Source: Phytophthora quininea (taxonomy: Eukaryota > Oomycota > Peronosporomycetes > Peronosporales > Peronosporaceae). Taken from it: a stretch of DNA of 64,000 nucleotides. The notes beneath the pieces are model-generated. The model was not told where the DNA came from. It saw only the letters and a list, made by a program, of their open reading frames with translations, and searched no databases. Location: NCBI GenBank assembly GCA_011947345.1, contig JAAVTG010000531.1:868001-932000 (forward strand), written 5' to 3'. Both the position numbers and the translations under genes were made by a program. Position 1 is the stretch's first letter; the number at the start of each line of letters is the position of its first letter. Of the stretch, positions 54,565-64,000 are shown piece after piece.

Positions 54565-56532
54565 ATGTTCCGCTCCAGCTCCCTGCGCGCGGTCTCCGTG
54601 GCCTCTCGCCGTGCTGCGCTCTCTTCGCGTGCCATGTCGTCGCTGCCGTCCTTCGCCACCGTGGACCCCAGCTTCAGCGGCGCCAACCCCACGGACGGCT
54701 TCAACTTGGGTGCGTCTCTTGGCTTTCTGCTCTGTTTGCGTCCTCACTAACAACTCCTGCTGCAGTGAACGGCAAGTGGACCAAGACGGCCAAGACCGAG
54801 ACCATCGTGGACCCGCTCAACGGCGAGGCCTTCATGACCATGCCGCTCACGCAGAAGGACGAGCTCGCGCCATTCGTCAAGAGCATGACCAGCTGTCCCA
54901 AGCACGGCCTACACAACCCTCTCAAGAACGTCGAGAGGTGTGTGCAATCATTGTTACTAGTAATTGTTGGCTCTGTATTAACGATTCTATTGCTGTAGAT
55001 ACGTCATGTACGGAGAGGTCTGCGCCAAGGCCGGCGCCATGCTCCGTGAGGAGAAGGTGGCCGACTACTTCGCCAAGCTGGTGCAGCGCACCTCGCCCAA
55101 GAGCTACTTCCAGGCCCGCAACGAGGTCAAGGTCACGGGCAAATTCCTCGAGAACTTCTCGGGCGACCAGGTGCGCTTCCTGGCGAGATCGTTCGGCGTG
55201 CCCGGAGATCACCTGGGCCAGACCAGCGTCGGTCACCGTTGGCCGTACGGCCCCGTGGCGCTCATCACACCGTTCAACTTCCCCATTGAGATCCCGGTGC
55301 TTCAGATGATGGGCGCGCTTTTCATGGGTAACAAGGTGCTGCTTAAGGTTGACTCCAAGGTCAGCATTGTCATGCAAGAGACCCTCCGCATGCTGCATGA
55401 GTGCGGGATGCCCATGACCGATGTGGACTTCATCAACTCGGACGGCGCTGTGATGAACGACCTGCTGCTGCAGGTGAAGCCTCGCAACACGCTGTTCACG
55501 GGGTGAGTTGATGTAAATGAAGAAGGCTACGTAATTCCAAGAGACTAACGGATACTTTTCGTGATGTGTTAGATCGCAAGCTGTGGCCGAAAAGCTGGCT
55601 AGCGACCTCCACGGTCGCATTAAACTTGAGGACGCTGGCTTTGACTGGAAGGTGCTTGGCCCTGATGTCCGCGACTTTGACTACGTCGCTTGGACTTCCG
55701 ACCAGGTTCGTTCTACGTTCTTGAGCTCATATCGAAGGCAGTCTATTCTAACGGATATCGTTGTTGCTTTCTGCAGGATGCCTACGCTTGCTCGGGACAG
55801 AAGTGCTCTGCCCAGTCGGTTCTGTTCATGCACAAGAACTGGGCGAAGGCTGGTCTTGAGAAGAAGCTGGCTGAGCTCGCTGCTCGCCGCAAACTGTCGG
55901 ACCTGACCATCGGCCCCGTGCTAACGGTCTCCACTAAGCGCATGCTTGACCACACTGCCGCGCTGCTGAAGATCCCTGGCGCTCGCGTTGCGTTTGGCGG
56001 AAAGGAACTGAGTATGTGTCCCTTGCTTGTTAGACTTCGTGAATTCATGCTAACGTCATCGCTTGCTGTTGATACAGAGAACCATTCGATTCCGGAGAAG
56101 TATGGCGCTGTTGAGCCCACGGCAGTGTTTGTCCCGTTGAAGGAGTTTGTCAAGCCTGAGAACTTTGAGCTGGTGACGACGGAGATCTTCGGACCATTCC
56201 AGGTTTTGACCGAGTACGACGACAACGAACTGCCGCATGTCCTAGATGCGCTGGAGCGCATGAATGCTCACCTGACGGCCGCCGTGGTCTCCAACGACCA
56301 GCACTTCACGAACGAGGTGCTGTCCGCCACTGTGAACGGCACGACCTACAGCGGGATCCGTGCCAGAACGACGGGTGCTCCCCAGAACCACTGGTTCGGC
56401 CCGGCCGGTGACCCGTGCGCTGGCGGTATCGGCACGCCGGAGGCGATCAAGCTCGTGTGGTCTTGCCACCGCGAGATCATCAGCGACGTCGGCCCGGTGC
56501 CCGCCAACTGGACCATCCCGGAGGCGACCTAA
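54565..56532 (+). CDS. Delta-1-pyrroline-5-carboxylate dehydrogenase (ALDH12-type)
   Basis: Mitochondrial enzyme that oxidises pyrroline-5-carboxylate/glutamate semialdehyde to glutamate with NAD+, the second step of proline breakdown. Six exons: 54565-54709, 54766-54937, 54999-55502, 55573-55705, 55777-56011 and 56078-56532. The N-terminus MFRSSSLRAVSVASRRAALSS is a typical mitochondrial presequence. Family blocks are clear: ITPFNFPIEIPVLQMMGAL, the catalytic cysteine region YACSGQKCSAQSVLF, VTTEIFGPFQVL, and the plant-like RARTTGAPQNHWFGPAGDP followed by GGIGTPEAI. The latter points to ALDH12 rather than animal ALDH4. No frame breaks. All splice phases agree. Confidence 0.88.
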
Positions 56533-56758
56533 GTACACTTGTTGTGCGAGACTGGTTTGGCTCTCTTTGTAGCGCAGCGCTAGGATGTAAAGCAGCAGCA
56601 ATGAAAAGAGAGCGAATACCACAATTCTGTCTGCCCTGACTTCGGTGTCGATCTCAACGAACTTGTTGACAACGAAAAGCAACTTCATAGTAAAGCAAAA
56701 TTGCTTGTTGCGCTTCAAAAAACAAATCTAGTTACGGTGGACCGAGGTTGCCTCGCAT

Positions 56759-58484
56759 TTACAGCTCCTCCAGCTCCCATGCTGATGCCTGGTTGGCTTC
56801 AGCCTCAGAAAGAATTTGCGGTGTCGGCTCGTCCTCCTTCATCGCCAAGTCATCTAGCAGCTCGTGCAGCTCAACGGCCGGAGCGCCAACATCATCTTCC
56901 TCCATGGCATCGTCATCTTCCGCCGGCTTGCTCAGCTTAGTCTCATCCTTGTATAAGTTGATCTGCGATCGCATCTCCTTGTCCTCTTCCAAGTCGTCCA
57001 AAACTGCTCGTAATCTTGCTCTTCCTTGGAGAGATCGGCCTTGCGAACAGGGCCCGCCTGTTCTACACCCTCCATCTTCTTCAACTTCCAGTTACGCGAG
57101 CGCTTTTGGATCCGACGTGGGAACATCTTCTTCACGAGCACCACATCAGGCATCGTCATACCCGCCTGAACAAGTGGGGCCAAATCGGCATCGTTAAATA
57201 CGGCCGAGGTGAGATCGTAGCCACGCGCCGAGTCGCCCGGGTGCAGAATCATTCCCATATGGCTCACAGTGCGGAACCGAGTGTCATTTACACCAAAGTC
57301 AGCGTCACGCACAACCTCCATGTCAGCCAAGCGAGTCTTGCGCGTGACTCGAATTGCACGACCTCCTCCGGAAGGAATAGCCATGGGGGTCGAGTCGAGG
57401 ACCGTGAAATCCGTCATCGCCTTGATGGAGCGCAACGCACGGAACGGATGCCGCCAGTATTTCTCAGAGTCGATTTCTGCGCTGTTGTTTGATTAATCAC
57501 ACACGTGCATTGCATCAGTGCCACCAGCAAGATCAAATAAGCGCATGCAAGCAGTCGACTTACACTTGGGTGGTGAACGGGTCAACAACGTGGATGGACG
57601 AGGTGACGGATTGCACGAGGCACAAGCACGACATATTGCCCAGCATGCGGGCCAGCTTGAGCGGCAGCAAAACCAGATCGTCCTTGCACACAGGCGCTAG
57701 CTCCACTGCATACGTGAACTTGTAGTTGTGCGTGTTGCTGTGGTTATCGGCCGAGATGAGCTTCTTGGCGGTTTTGAGCTTGAGCGGCACCGACTCCTGC
57801 AAGAAATCCACAAAGCGCAACGCGTGGTTACGCTCCGAGAAGAAGAAATCGACGCCGTCCGGGTGGGATTCGATGTTGGTGGTCTTCTCGTGGGCACGGT
57901 GCTTGAGAATGAGCTGCTCCAGGAAGAAGAACGTGCGCTTGTGGTCCACGCGCTGGCGCACCTGCACCACGGCACGCCACGACTGGTTGGCGAACGAGGC
58001 CTGGCAGGCGTCACACTGCTGGTTGCGCACGATGAAAGTCACGACGAAAGACTGCTGCATGATCATCTTGCTCATGACCTCTTTCTGCACCGTGAGCTTG
58101 AGCTTGAGACGACGCGAGTGAGGCTCTGTCCAGATCCAGTTGGCATCGATGAGCTTGACGCGGTTCAGATTGTTGATCTTCTTGAGGCACATGGCCAGCA
58201 GCTCGCGGGACTCGAGCTCAGCCGCGACCCAGGGCGGACGCGACCAGCGCATGCAGCCGCGGCACTGGTGGATGATGACTTCCTTGGGGATACCTTCGGT
58301 CACGTCCACTTGTGACTTAAGGCAGCTCACACACGTGTTGGCTGCGTTCGCCACGATGGGCGTCGCGCACATGCAACACAAACTGCAGCAACAAGAAGCA
58401 TCAGTCAAAGATTCTGAGCATCCTCCATTGAAGAAATGACACAGTCACTCACATAGTTGGCAGTTGGCTCGGCATGGTGCTCAT
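56759..58484 (-). CDS. NMD3: 60S ribosomal subunit export protein NMD3, one frameshift
   Basis: Adaptor that carries the large ribosomal subunit from the nucleus through CRM1. Exons: 58453-58484, 57564-58382 and 56759-57481, with splice phases that agree. The N-terminus has the zinc-binding cysteines (LCCMCATPIVANAANTCVSCL and QCRGCMRWSRPPW), and the middle has FFSERNHALRFVDFLQ. The C-terminal domain has TTQVAEIDSEKYWRHPFRALRS and ends in an acidic leucine-rich tail (LHELLDDLAMKEDE) compatible with a nuclear export signal. The frame changes at the plus-strand AAAA run at 57000-57003, which fits one missing base. The start in the small first exon gives MSTMPSQLPT. The RPB12 gene begins 220 bases away, divergent. 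Confidence 0.85.
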
Positions 58485-58704
58485 GGCTGCTGCTGAGCTG
58501 CGAGCAGCTACAAGTCCGGAGAGCGAATGGGTCACAAGCGGCGCAGACCAGCCAAAGCAAAAATAACCGAAATCAGTACATAGTTTTCGTCCAATCACGC
58601 CTCCAGCGACAGTCACTTGGCAAATTCGCCTGGACGACACAGGAAGGCAGCGATATGGACGGCAGTCAGACCCCGCAGCCGGCTCGGCCGGCGCCAGCGC
58701 CGCC

Positions 58705-58857
58705 ATGGTGAAGGACCCAGAGATCAAGTACATCTGCGGCGACTGCGGCATCGTTAACTACCTGTCGGCGCGCGACCCGATCCGCTGCCGCGCGTGTGGC
58801 TACCGCATCATGTACAAGGCGCGCACCAAGCGCCTCATCCAGTTCGAGGCGCGGTAA
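58705..58857 (+). CDS. RPB12: RNA polymerase subunit RPB12/ABC10-alpha (too short for the usual ORF cut-off)
   Basis: A shared subunit of RNA polymerases I, II and III. The 50-residue frame has the zinc ribbon [22 protein letters not shown] followed by [18 protein letters not shown], which is the whole conserved protein. The start was set at the ATG at 58705 ([15 protein letters not shown]), with a Kozak-like GCC before it. An upstream ATG (58653) in another frame encodes [17 protein letters not shown] and would join if one base were added, so a slightly longer N-terminus is possible. It is divergent from NMD3 and convergent with UTP6. Confidence 0.88.
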   Translation: MVKDPEIKYICGDCGIVNYLSARDPIRCRACGYRIMYKARTKRLIQFEAR

Positions 58858-59073
58858 ACAGGCAGCGACGAGGCAACCGGCGCGTCGACCGCTTTCTCAA
58901 TAGGACTCGGCGCAGTAGCGACGTCCTTAGATGCCAGTCACAACCTCTAATAAATATTTTGGACCCAAAGGAAGGATGCAACGCTTTCTTTTCGTCCCAA
59001 AGGACTGCAGCTATTGCACCTCAAACAGCTCTATCTAGTGGCAAAAGCGGCGGCGTTACGGCAGCTCTACATT

Positions 59074-61093
59074 CTACAGGCCGCCCAGCGAGAGCTCCAT
59101 GAGTCGAGAAGAGTCCTTCCACACGCGCAACGCACGCTGCTGGACCCGCGTGGCGTCAGCGAAGAGCGACAAACGCTCCGACAGACAACGCACGTAGAGC
59201 ACCCAGACTTCCTCCTGCTCCGAGCCGAACAACTCAATTAGCTTCTCGAACAACATGCGGACCTGCGCCACATCCACCGAAGTCGCAGATGTCTCGATAT
59301 TCACGCAGAGGATCAGGAACGCGTACGTCTGAGGTGTCGGTAGCAGCTGCTCGTCGACGAGGAATTTGCTGTACAGTGCGCGAACTTGTGCCAGCGAAAG
59401 CCCGGAGGATGCGGTGGAGGCCCACGCCACGTACTGCTGGCGGAAATCGCTCCATTGGGTCGATCCCCGCTTCTGAGACTTGATGGCGTCCTGGAACGCC
59501 TTCTTGATTGTACTGGAGGACTCTGCGCTGCTAACGAGCAGCTGCAGAAGGCGGTTGTGAATAGCAAACTGCGCGTCGTGGTTTTCGACCGCAATCTTTG
59601 CGACAGCCGTCTTCAATACCGACACAGCAGCAGCCAGAGGATTAGTAGAGGCAGCTTTTTCGCGGGAGGAGAGCGACTAGTCCGACGGCGCTTGGAAGCT
59701 GGTGATCGTGCGGACTTGGTTTCTTCGTGGTCTGCGTGGAGCACCAATTGGGACTGCAGGAGCCAGACCTCGGACGACTGCGGCAAACACTCGTCACAAA
59801 CTTTACGAACAACCATCAGTGCGTCGTCCGTGCCGTCCGTACGGTGAATCAAGTCAACATATCTAATCGCTAGCGTTGGGGATGAGCTGCTTGGCGACGA
59901 AAACGCAAAGTCTTTCAACTTAGCACGCGCATACTCCAGCAAGAACGCGGTCTGGCTCGACGACGCCAACCGCTTCACCATCCAGTCAACGAACAGCTCC
60001 TTCATAGCAACTGTGTCCACCAGCGTCACGCTAGTCTCAAAGTTCTGCACCACCATCAGCTCAGCTTGTCGTCCAGCCTCAGACACATTGGCACCGTCCA
60101 CTTCCGAGGACTCGCCGATATAAGTCGCAGCCTCGCTATCTTCAATTGCCAGCAGCGGCCGCAGTGCCTTGGCAGCTTGCACCTGTTCGCTTGTCGGGAA
60201 CCCTCGACACAGCTCTGCAAAATAAAGTCCGACAATTCGGCAGCAGTGTGCACTCCAAAGAGGTCGCGGATCTCCACAAACTTGAGGCGGAAGGACACGT
60301 CGTCAGGAATGGCGGCAATTGCGTTTGTGTACACGATTTTGGCAATAGCGCCTTGCAGCACGAGTTTTCTCGCGCTCATTTTGGCCGCCATCTCTTCCGA
60401 TACTTCCTCTTCCCCTGCGTTTTGCTCTTCAGCCAGTTCGTCAATTATCACGGTCGCATCGTTGTCCACTGGTTTCTCCTCCTTCTCATCCAGACGCAAC
60501 ACCTGGCGACGCATACTCAGCTTCTGCACGTAGAGCAGCTCCAGACGGAAATACTCCAGCCAGAGCTTCTGGCTGTGCTTGTTGAGACGAATCGCGCGCT
60601 GCATGAGTAGTCGGGCCGAGTCCACGTTGAGGTTGGTGCCGAACTCGTACGAAGCCGCTTCAATCCAGATCTCTGCGCTGCGTGGGTGCACCTGCAAGGC
60701 CCTGGAGAAGACGTTGGACAGCACTCGACTGCTGCCACCCTTCTTGCAGAAAGCGATGTACTGCAGCCAGAGCTCCACGCTGCCCTTGTGCTTGAACAGC
60801 ACGCGGTCGAAGATTTTGTGCACGCGCTTGACGCCGGCCAGGTCGCCCAGCGAGAGCTTCTTCAGTCCCATCCGTTTCTTACGCGCCTCTCGCAGCGCGT
60901 CCAGCTTGAGCTCATACTCGATGTAGCGCAGCGCGTCGATCTTGCGCATGGGCACGCGGCGCAGCGCGTACTCGAAGCTGCGGCGCTTGTCCACGATCTG
61001 GCGGATCTCATCCGCCGAGAAGAGCTGCCGCTGCTGGAGGTCCTCCAGCTCCGGCACCATCCGCTCCATCGCTATCTGCACCGAGTCCGCCAT
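59074..61093 (-). CDS. UTP6: U3 snoRNP-associated protein UTP6 (HAT repeats), two frameshifts
   Basis: Component of the small-subunit processome for early 18S rRNA processing in the nucleolus. The N-terminus is conserved (MADSVQIAMERMVPELEDLQ, then RKKRMGLKKLSLGD). HAT-type helical repeats follow (VELWLQYIAFCKKGG, AEIWIEAASYEF, KLWLEYFRLELLYVQKL), continuing through the C-terminal two thirds. The frame changes near the CCC run at 60201-60203 and at the TTTTT run at 59656-59660 (plus strand); both fit one missing base, and after each the repeat pattern resumes (LFVDWMVKRLASS; VWVLYVRCLSERL). Stop at 59074. The start ATG at 61093 is 151 bases from a divergent gene. Confidence 0.82.
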
Positions 61094-61244
61094 GGCTGTC
61101 GCTCGTGTAGTGTCTGTCCTGGTAACTTCCGTCCGCTGATCGTCAAGTGGCGGTCAATTTGGTTGGGCCTGAAGTGGAACCTACGAACAAGCATAGTAAC
61201 CTTTCTTTGGGAATATGTCGCCATGAGTGGCAAACCAGTGCACC
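61094..61244. promoter_or_regulatory. Divergent promoter between UTP6 and the metaxin-like gene
   Basis: 151 bases between opposite start codons must carry both promoters. No initiator was recognised on the UTP6 side. The assignment is from position only. Confidence 0.4.
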
Positions 61245-62573
61245 ATGTTCCCGGAGGACCGCTTCCACCCGCTGCGGCCGGACGCCGACCGCCTGCACGA
61301 CGACCTGGTGGAAGCCACGCAGCTGGAGAGCACGCCGCGGACGTCCAAGGAGCTCGGGTCGGCGCTGGTGCTGCATCAGTTCCTGCCGGCGTGGGACGTG
61401 CAGGCCTATATGCGAGTGGCTGGCATCCGTCTGCACGTGCACAACTCCAAGTACCCAGCGTACGAAGCTACAGGTACGGACATCTACTGGCCAGTACGGT
61501 TGGACTGGGTTTCTGATTTTGTGTGAGTTTGCGCAGGTGAACTGCCCCAACTGAGCGATGGCAACTTCTTGCTCCCCAAGGAGGAGATCATCATGCACTT
61601 GCAGACGGTAAATACGGAGATCAAGCGATGGGTGTTGCTGTCGTGTGTTGGTGCTGATTCCGTGGCTTTTTGTCTTGCAGTTCCACACGGACATTGACGA
61701 GTTTCTGACGGATGCCCAACGCAGCGAGTCGTACGCCTACCGATCCATGATCTCGGAGAAACTGCAGCGCGTGATGCAGTACTGCCGCTGGGTGGACCCG
61801 TCCACTTACCGTGAAGTCACGCGTCCGCACATGAAGTGCCATATCCCATTCCCACTTAGCCTGTTCCTGCCTAAGAAGATGCACATGGAGGCCATGGAGA
61901 AGCTGCGTACGTACGGGATCACCTCGAAGGAGCAAGCCTATGTCATTGCTCGCGACTGCTACACGGCGCTCAACACCAAGCTGGAAAGTGCTGGCTCGCC
62001 CTATTTTTCGGAGACAAGCCTAGCGCGCTGGATGTGGCAGTTTTCGGACACATTGTGGATGCCCTGGGCAACTCGCAGCTGGCTGCGACCGTGCACCAGC
62101 ATGCTCCGTTGCTGATCACACTAGCGGAGCGCGTTCGCGATGCATACTTTGGAACGCCCAGCGAAGCCCCCACAAGTCTGAGCGCCGAAGCCGTGTACTC
62201 TGAAAACCAGGCCAACTATTTCACCGGCACAGCGCTGGACACCACTTTCATGACGAAGGTGTCGTCGCCACTGCGGGTGGCTTTTGTCGAGCCATATCGC
62301 AGTCTAGATTGGAGCCGCCGTGAGCTCGCATCAGAGGTCGCCAAGAAGAAGCGTGAGAAGGAAGCAGAGCGTCGTGCTGCTGCCGATGGAGAAGAAGACG
62401 CGCAGGACAAGGCCTTCGAGAAGGGTCCTCGCAACGTCATTATTGGAGCTATCGCTGCGTTGGTTCTGTATGCGGTGGCTGCACTTCCTGTGGCGATTCA
62501 ACTGGAAGACGATGACGATGAGGACGAGTATTACGAGGATGAAGGTGGCGAGTACGAGGACGACGACGAATAG
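61245..62573 (+). CDS. Metaxin/GST-like protein with C-terminal membrane anchor, one frameshift
   Basis: A thioredoxin/GST-fold protein of the metaxin type, in which known members act in protein import at the mitochondrial outer membrane. Exons: 61245-61473, 61537-61607 and 61681-62573. The N-terminal domain has VLHQFLPAWDVQAYMRVAGI and HNSKYPAYEATGELPQLSDG, then EEIIMHLQ. The helical GST-C part has SPYFSETSLA and, after a frame change at about 62018-62024, AVFGHIVDALGNS. Near the end are a hydrophobic segment (NVIIGAIAALVLYAVAALPVAI, about 62430-62500) and a tail of Glu/Asp/Tyr that ends at 62573. This suggests a tail-anchored protein with an acidic extension facing the cytosol or intermembrane space. 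The metaxin call is by pattern only. Confidence 0.65.
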
Positions 62574-63181
62574 ACCTGATAGAGCTTCCTGCCAACGAAA
62601 TGCTGCTGCCTTTATTGACCTTGCAGTGAAAGGGTCATCGCCACCGCAACGCAGCTACGTCACCCAATCGAGTGTGGGGTTCTAGCGACCTTAGCATGCT
62701 ACCTCAATTCCGGTGCAGCTTGCTCCGCTTTCGGCAGCCAGCGAAATTTTACTGCCGGTAGCAAGCTTCGTGCCACTCACTACATGAGGATATTCGCCAA
62801 GGAGAGACGTAGCCTTTAGGGCAGCTAGGAGTGTCCTAGCTACTGAGCAACGCGCTCTTGCCTTCCTCACCGTGGTGCTTACGACCGGCAAGCAAGCGGT
62901 CACCGCTTAGCGGTGGTTGTCGCCTCGTCGCTGTTCTATTAACTTAAACGGGGTGTAATCCATTTCTGCCGCCGAATTGCAAGGGGAGAAAGAATCAACC
63001 AAGCTTCGACGCTAACGCACCAGCACGTGCGATCGGCGAGCCGCGCAGGGCGAACGAAGCAGTGCACGAAGCCCCTCGCTCTCGCTCCCGACTCTTCTCC
63101 AGCTGCGGGAAGCCCGTCCGCTCTTCTCTCTCTCCTCCGTCGCCAGGGACTCCCCGTGCGTCAGCTTGAAGAAGCGACGAG
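62574..63181. other. Spacer between the metaxin-like gene and the Myb gene
   Basis: Nothing supported. It contains the promoter of the Myb gene. Confidence 0.5.
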
Positions 63182-64000
63182 ATGGCGACTGTCGGGCCTG
63201 CAGACGGCGCGTCGCCCGTGAGCTCCGCCAAGCTCACGGCGCTGGGCAAGGCACTGGACCAGGCCTCTATTTCGTCCATGTCGTCGCCTGCGTCGACCCT
63301 CGAAGCTGCAGACAGCCCCAGTCAGAAGCCACCCACTGGGCCGCCCATGAAGCTGCCGGCCAAGTCCCCAAGAAACGAGGACGCACCGACAGCATGAAGA
63401 AGGCGCTGCCGGCACCAGCCTCGCAGAGATACAAGCAAGTGCGCGACGCCGTGATGAGCTCGCCACAGTCGTTGCAGAGCAGCGGGACGGACGAGGACTC
63501 GGGCACGTCGCCCTCGATGGCTTCAGCTCAGGAAACGCTGCCACAGCAGCATCAATCGCAGCAACGGCCACACCAACAGCCAGCGAAGCTCATGGTGAAA
63601 GACCGGAGGGGCAGCGGCATGGGAGTGCCCCGTGCACACTTGATCCTCAACGCAGTGAAACAGGCGCCTCCTGCCAAGGAAAAATCGAATCCGAGAAGGT
63701 GGTCGAAACACGAAGACGAGTCGTTGAGGCTTGCAGTGGAGAGAAGTGGAGAACGCAACTGGAAAGCTATTGCGGACCAAGTGCCGGGCCGAAACCACAC
63801 GCAATGCCTACAACGGTGGACGAAAGTGCTGAAGCCGGGACTGATTAAGGTAAGGACTTTTAGTGTTGGTTGGTTTTGGTTGGCAATGGCTGATGTGTGA
63901 CGCCTATGATGTTAGGGTCACTGGACGCCAGAGGAGGATGCCAAACTGCGGGACCTTGTGGCAGAAGGCAAAAAGAATTGGGGGCAAGTGGCCTCGCTCA
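63182..64000 (+). CDS. Myb/SANT DNA-binding protein, 3' end outside window, one frameshift
   Basis: A transcription-factor-like protein cut by the right edge. A serine/proline-rich N-terminus (from the ATG at 63182) changes frame at the CCCC run at 63366-63369, fitting one missing base, to KKRGRTDSMKKALPAPASQRY and a glutamine-rich stretch. The first Myb repeat is RRWSKHEDESLRLAVERSGERNWKAIADQVPGRNHTQCLQRW, with tryptophans at the expected spacing. An intron (63850-63915) separates it from the second repeat, GHWTPEEDAKLRDLVAEGKKNWGQVASL, which runs out of the window. This is at least an R2R3-like arrangement; a third repeat may follow. Nuclear location inferred. Confidence 0.8.

Noticed and set aside
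1..64000. CRISPR arrays, rRNA genes, bacterial operons or phage genes
   Set aside because: No spaced direct repeats, no rRNA-like blocks, and the gene structure with introns is eukaryotic.

Overview
This is a protein-coding segment of a eukaryotic nuclear genome, most likely a plant-pathogenic oomycete of the Phytophthora/Peronosporales type. The signs are dense genes with introns of about 45-110 bases bounded by GT/AG, several start regions with the oomycete initiator (TCATTYY followed by CAWTTT), tandem lineage-specific families, ankyrin proteins built on HLxVVQWLHxNRxEGC units, and a broken RXLR-effector-like relic near 43.3 kb. There are no bacterial operons, CRISPR arrays, rRNAs or recognisable tRNAs. 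Gene names rest on recognising families by eye; no search was run. Layout: 0-4.7 kb has a multicopper oxidase (cut by the window edge) and a multi-exon MSH3-like mismatch repair gene. 4.8-10.8 kb is a tandem array of five same-strand PX-like proteins sharing an unusual CxYC motif. 11.3-16.4 kb is a second same-strand array of four unknown proteins sharing a FLFFGG-type block and a C-terminal MPxFF-type block. 17.1-21.3 kb carries a coiled-coil protein, proteasome subunit RPN9 and a quinone-oxidoreductase-like MDR enzyme. 21.5-26.8 kb has two two-HTH DNA-binding paralogues and two decayed ankyrin genes. 27-36.2 kb holds a protein with six PH domains and three MATE transporters, of which only the middle one is uninterrupted. 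36.6-44.5 kb has a mitoferrin-like carrier, a PH-like unknown, a membrane RING E3, the effector relic and a YigZ/IMPACT protein. 44.6-49.6 kb has two aminoacylase-1 paralogues and a membrane-anchored, catalytically dead trypsin-like protein. 49.7-64 kb is mainly housekeeping: HUS1, a REX-type RNA exonuclease, P5C dehydrogenase, NMD3, RPB12, UTP6, a metaxin-like protein and a Myb protein cut by the right edge. The most important technical observation is that about thirty otherwise conserved coding regions change frame by one base, mostly at short homopolymer runs that look one base too short. Because this hits normally essential single-copy genes (RPN9, NMD3, UTP6), most breaks are better explained as consensus errors than as pseudogenes. 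Where genes interact functionally, the links are thematic only: DNA maintenance (MSH3, HUS1), ribosome biogenesis (NMD3, UTP6), mitochondrial function (mitoferrin, metaxin-like, P5CDH) and phosphoinositide or membrane recognition (PX and PH families).
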